From Clostridia bacterium (lineage in GTDB: Bacteria; Bacillota; Clostridia; Oscillospirales; QAMX01), in NCBI GenBank assembly GCA_017547975.1, contig JAFYNU010000083.1, positions 1 through 8,161 of the forward strand: DNA of 8,161 bases, in the 5' to 3' direction. Below the pieces are notes generated by a model that was not told the DNA's origin, searched no databases, and worked only from the letters and a program-made list of their open reading frames with translations. Shown piece by piece: positions 6,064-8,161 of this stretch. The translations under genes were made by a program, and so were the position numbers. The stretch's first letter is position 1. Each line of letters opens with the position of its first letter.

Positions 6064-6807
6064 TCATATCTCGTAGCTTGCGTAATCGTCGGGGGCATAG
6101 ATCTGCATGGGTGCCCGGTCGGCGAAGTCCCGTATGGCCGCTATGGTTTGCGTCACGTCTGCGCCGCCGATGTGGTTGAAAAAGATCCGGTCAGCCGGGC
6201 AGGAGGCAAGGATGGGGAAAATATGATCGGTGGGGAAGTGGCAAAGCTCGCACACGAAGGCATCGCTGTGCTCGGTCTGTACGATTTCCGGAAAGTCCGG
6301 TGCGTCGGGCCGGCGGAGATCCCCGCTGAATACCACCCGCTTGCCCTCACCCTCGAACAGGAATGCATAGGAGGGGGATGGCAGACAGTGGGCGGTGGGA
6401 ATGGCCGTTACGGTAAGGTTCTCATCCGAATAGATGGTGCCGCCTGCGATGGTTTTCAGGCGGATGCGATCCTCATGAAAGACCTTGTCGGATGCTAGGA
6501 TGTATGTCTTCAGCGAATCCACTCCCTGCTTTTCCGCAAGAAATACGTCGAAACGGGAGTTGGTATAATGCCAACTGCAAACACTGCACAGTGCCGGAAG
6601 ACCAAAGGTGTGATCACCGTGCATGTGGGTGGTGAAAACGGCGCGAATCCGGTCAAAATCCTTCTCAAGCCGGGTCATTTGATCCAGTACGGGAGAGCCG
6701 CAATCGATCAGGTAGATGCCGTTGCCGCATTCCAGCATGATGGCACAGCAATTCCGGGTGAGGGTGGGATACCCGCCTTTCCCGGTTCCGAGAAACGTGA
6801 TCTTCAT
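6064..6807 (-). CDS. Metallo-beta-lactamase-fold hydrolase, RNase Z-like
   Basis: This 247-residue soluble protein begins with the strand MKITFLGTG and carries the H-x-H-x-D-H motif at 61-66 (HMHGDH). Further probable metal ligands are His140 (PTAH), Asp163 (FSGDL) and His212 (FNHIGG), the full set expected for a two-metal MBL-fold phosphodiesterase-type enzyme. The arrangement resembles the RNase Z/ElaC, PhnP and cyclic-nucleotide phosphodiesterase branch rather than beta-lactamases. It is shorter than RNase Z (about 300 residues) and the substrate-arm region is not obvious, so a small phosphodiester or nucleotide substrate is more likely than tRNA (inference). An AGAGGTG site lies five bases before the ATG. 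It follows the phosphohydrolase gene by 21 bases, so the two are co-transcribed. It ends about 50 bases from the shared hairpin. Confidence 0.88.
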   Translation of the reverse strand: MKITFLGTGKGGYPTLTRNCCAIMLECGNGIYLIDCGSPVLDQMTRLEKDFDRIRAVFTTHMHGDHTFGLPALCSVCSWHYTNSRFDVFLAEKQGVDSLKTYILASDKVFHEDRIRLKTIAGGTIYSDENLTVTAIPTAHCLPSPSYAFLFEGEGKRVVFSGDLRRPDAPDFPEIVQTEHSDAFVCELCHFPTDHIFPILASCPADRIFFNHIGGADVTQTIAAIRDFADRAPMQIYAPDDYASYEI

Positions 6808-6828
6808 AAAAACACCTCTGTCGCCGCG

Positions 6829-7626
6829 TTAAAAGGTTCCGAAGAAATGCAGAATATTCATATCTTCGATCATCTTGCTGCCGTGTGCGCCGGTGAAGCC
6901 TTCGGTGAGGTGCTGTCCGTGATCGGGCGAATAGGTCAGCAGAATGCGGTGCTTGTCAGCGAATTTCTTCAATTCCTTTGCAATGTTGGCAAAAACCTCC
7001 GCTTCGATGGAAACCGCATTCAAAGCCTGTTTGGATTCGGGGCCGAAGGCGTGGGCCGCATTGTCGTATTCAAACGTGTGGATGCTGATCACGTCGTAGC
7101 GGTCATCCGCGATCAGTTCCAGGGCTTTTTCCTGAATCTCCGCGGCGTTTCGCAGTTCAAAATAATCCAGCTCCCGTCCCTTGAAAATGTGAAGGAAGGT
7201 GGAATCGGTCATGGCAAGAATGGCGACCTTTTTGCCATCCGCAATCAGCCGGTCGTATAGCGTATCACAGGTAAGCTGCGGGCGCACGTAGGTTTCGATT
7301 CCGTGATCCTTGGGATCAAGACCGGTGTACATGGATGCGTGGGCCACCGGCGTTACCGACTCTACCGTACTGACAAAGGGCAGGGACATGGAGGTGTGGC
7401 GGTAAACCGGCGCAAAAAGGTTGTTGTATTTTTGCCAGATATACAGGCCCACTGCGTCTGCGTGATACAAAACCACACGGTCTGCCGCACCACCCATACG
7501 CTCCTTCAGGACGTTTACCGCCCAGCCGATGGAAGGGGCGTAGCTTTCCGGAAGCGGAAAATCCATGCATTCCGCAATGGTGGCGGCAAATTGCTTTAAT
7601 TCATATTGATTGTAATAATCTGCCAT
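6829..7626 (-). CDS. Alkaline-phosphatase-superfamily phosphohydrolase (NPP-like), small
   Basis: This 265-residue protein matches the nucleotide pyrophosphatase/phosphodiesterase layout of the alkaline phosphatase superfamily. Asp57 (YHADAVG) is a likely metal ligand, and Thr92 in ESVTPVAHASMYTG is the probable nucleophile, followed by the typical TGLDPKDHGI. Asp188 and His192 (EYDNAAHAF), then Asp235-His236 (SPDHG) and His248 (GAHG), complete the two-metal site. It has no signal peptide, so it acts in the cytoplasm, unlike many secreted relatives. It is short for the family, which is usually near 400 residues. The ATG at 7626 is preferred over an in-frame TTG at 7632 because GGAGGA lies at 7633-7638. 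It leads a two-gene operon with the MBL-fold enzyme, suggesting sequential or related phosphoester hydrolysis. The substrate is unknown. Confidence 0.85.
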   Translation of the reverse strand: MADYYNQYELKQFAATIAECMDFPLPESYAPSIGWAVNVLKERMGGAADRVVLYHADAVGLYIWQKYNNLFAPVYRHTSMSLPFVSTVESVTPVAHASMYTGLDPKDHGIETYVRPQLTCDTLYDRLIADGKKVAILAMTDSTFLHIFKGRELDYFELRNAAEIQEKALELIADDRYDVISIHTFEYDNAAHAFGPESKQALNAVSIEAEVFANIAKELKKFADKHRILLTYSPDHGQHLTEGFTGAHGSKMIEDMNILHFFGTF

Positions 7627-7632
7627 GGTCAA

Positions 7633-7638
7633 TCCTCC
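7633..7638 (-). promoter_or_regulatory. Ribosome binding site fixing the phosphohydrolase start
   Basis: GGAGGA is six bases before the ATG at 7626 but directly abuts the in-frame TTG at 7632. The ATG is therefore the true start, and the product is two residues shorter than the longest frame. Confidence 0.8.
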
Positions 7639-7661
7639 GAGTCTTTCTTTCGTTGTGACTC

Positions 7662-7690
7662 ATTATAGCACGGCAACCAAGGCAAAACAA
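7662..7690 (-). promoter_or_regulatory. Extended -10 promoter of the two-hydrolase operon
   Basis: On the minus strand TTGTTT (7690-7685) and a perfect TATAAT (7667-7662) are 17 bases apart, and TGC precedes the -10 box. The predicted start near 7655 gives a leader of about 30 bases. Confidence 0.8.
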
Positions 7691-7827
7691 GGGGCAAAAT
7701 GAGTGGGTTGCCCTTCGGTATTGCTTTTTATCCTGCTTTTACCAGCACATTTGCGATAAAGATTCGGTACCCCCGTGTGGGATCATTTGACAGGCACGTG
7801 GGTTACGGCCACCGCCGCGTGACGAAA

Positions 7828-7857
7828 ATCTCCCCCTGCTGCGCAGCAGGGGGAGAT
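7828..7857. repeat. Perfect 30-bp palindrome
   Basis: Bases 7828-7842 are the exact reverse complement of 7843-7857, centred on CTGC|GCAG and with C-rich and G-rich arms. It would form a very stable hairpin in RNA. It lacks a good T tract on either side (TTTTCG on the minus strand, GAAAGAATC on the plus), so it is not a textbook terminator. No adjacent gene is transcribed towards it from within the window, so it may be a dispersed palindromic element. Confidence 0.85.
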
Positions 7858-7926
7858 GAAAGAATCTTTTAATTTGTAAATTCTTTTGTTTTTTAGTCTG
7901 TCTACTTGACAGGGGGCACTTCAGAT

Positions 7927-7975
7927 GCATGGCTGCTTATGTATCGTTTTATATAAAGAAAGCCATGCTGTTTTT
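7927..7975 (+). terminator. Hairpin followed by T5, terminator-like
   Basis: GCATGGCT (7927-7934) is the exact reverse complement of AGCCATGC (7961-7968), and TTTTT follows at 7971-7975. The loop is large (26 bases). It could terminate an unrecognised short plus-strand transcript or be a leader structure, but no transcript source is evident. Confidence 0.35.
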
Positions 7976-8019
7976 ATGGATACAAAAGAGGAGTAACCGG
8001 GGCGGGAGGGAATTGGTTG

Positions 8020-8048
8020 TTTACTTCCTGTAGTGAAAATGGTACACT
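8020..8048 (+). promoter_or_regulatory. Probable promoter of the right-edge gene
   Basis: TTTACT (8020-8025) and TACACT (8043-8048) are 17 bases apart, and TGG directly precedes the -10 box (extended -10). The start would be near 8055, about 36 bases before the ATG at 8091. Confidence 0.6.
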
Positions 8049-8090
8049 AAAGAAAAACTGAGCGAAACGGCAAGAAAGGGATGGGTATAT

Positions 8091-8161
8091 ATGCAGTATT
8101 GTAAAGTGATTCTAAATGAGGTCCCGGTACCGATTTTTGCGCATATATATGAGAGCACCCG
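8091..8161 (+). CDS. N-terminal fragment of an unrecognised protein
   Basis: Only 23 codons and two bases are inside the window, beginning MQYCKVILNEVPVP. A purine-rich site (AAAGGG, ending at 8080) lies ten bases upstream, and a plausible promoter is at 8020-8048. Another ATG at 8081 is in a frame that meets a stop after seven codons, so 8091 is preferred. The fragment is too short to name a family; no signal peptide or membrane segment is seen in what is present. Confidence 0.6.
   Translation, partial: MQYCKVILNEVPVPIFAHIYEST

Larger units (their letters stand above)
7691..8019. other. Gene-free intergenic stretch
   Basis: No convincing coding frame was found here. The one open frame on the minus strand (7739-7930) runs through a perfect palindrome, has no good ribosome site and gives a low-complexity basic peptide. 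The stretch holds a 30-bp palindrome, a second hairpin with a T tract, and an isolated TTGACA at 7906-7911 without a matching -10. The left half is G+C-rich and the right half is A+T-rich. A small RNA cannot be excluded, but nothing recognised was seen. Confidence 0.6.

Noticed and set aside
6568..7260. Plus-strand open frame spanning the junction of the two hydrolase genes
   Set aside because: Both minus-strand genes have complete metal-binding motifs and Shine-Dalgarno sites. The plus frame crosses their junction and encodes no known domain.
7739..7930. Minus-strand open frame of 63 codons in the intergenic region
   Set aside because: It runs through the perfect palindrome, has a basic low-complexity peptide and no convincing ribosome site.

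Overview
The window looks like chromosomal DNA from an uncultured, moderately G+C-rich Firmicute, probably a gut clostridium of the Oscillospiraceae/Ruminococcaceae kind. The evidence is purine-rich Shine-Dalgarno sites before nearly every gene, sigma-A-like promoters often with extended -10 boxes (TGnTATAAT), short operons, and a TIR-domain subtype common in Clostridia. No phage, transposase, tRNA, rRNA or CRISPR sequence was seen. The taxonomic guess is inference only.

Left part (1-2715, minus strand): a four-gene operon transcribed right to left from a promoter at 2665-2693. The order is a DUF4375/DMP19-family protein (GTG start), a 71-residue winged-helix regulator whose start overlaps the preceding stop, a ten-helix EamA/DMT-family transporter, and a sialidase-fold (Asp-box) protein cut by the left window edge. 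Upstream lies a monocistronic minus-strand gene (2731-3861) for a second sialidase-like protein with five clear Asp boxes. Its terminator hairpin shares bases with the -35 region of the operon promoter.

Centre (3862-6020): a divergent intergenic region holds one promoter for the sialidase-like gene and one strong promoter (TTGACA-17-TATACT) for a two-gene plus-strand operon. Both genes encode an N-terminal TIR domain with the conserved Glu at residue 74, followed by about four membrane helices. The TIR halves align without gaps (about 45% identity by eye over 100 residues), while the membrane halves are unlike. This pair is the best candidate in the window for an undescribed system, either membrane TIR signalling or defence. 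A very long near-perfect inverted repeat closes the operon.

Right part (6064-7690, minus strand): a two-gene operon for a small alkaline-phosphatase-superfamily phosphohydrolase followed by an RNase Z-like metallo-beta-lactamase-fold hydrolase, driven by an extended -10 promoter. Beyond it is a gene-free stretch (7633-8090) with a perfect 30-bp palindrome and a second hairpin. The first 71 bases of a plus-strand gene then run off the right edge.

The layout suggests a small metabolic/regulatory island (glycan-related proteins, transporter, phosphohydrolases) around a TIR pair. No direct functional link between the TIR genes and their neighbours can be shown from the sequence.
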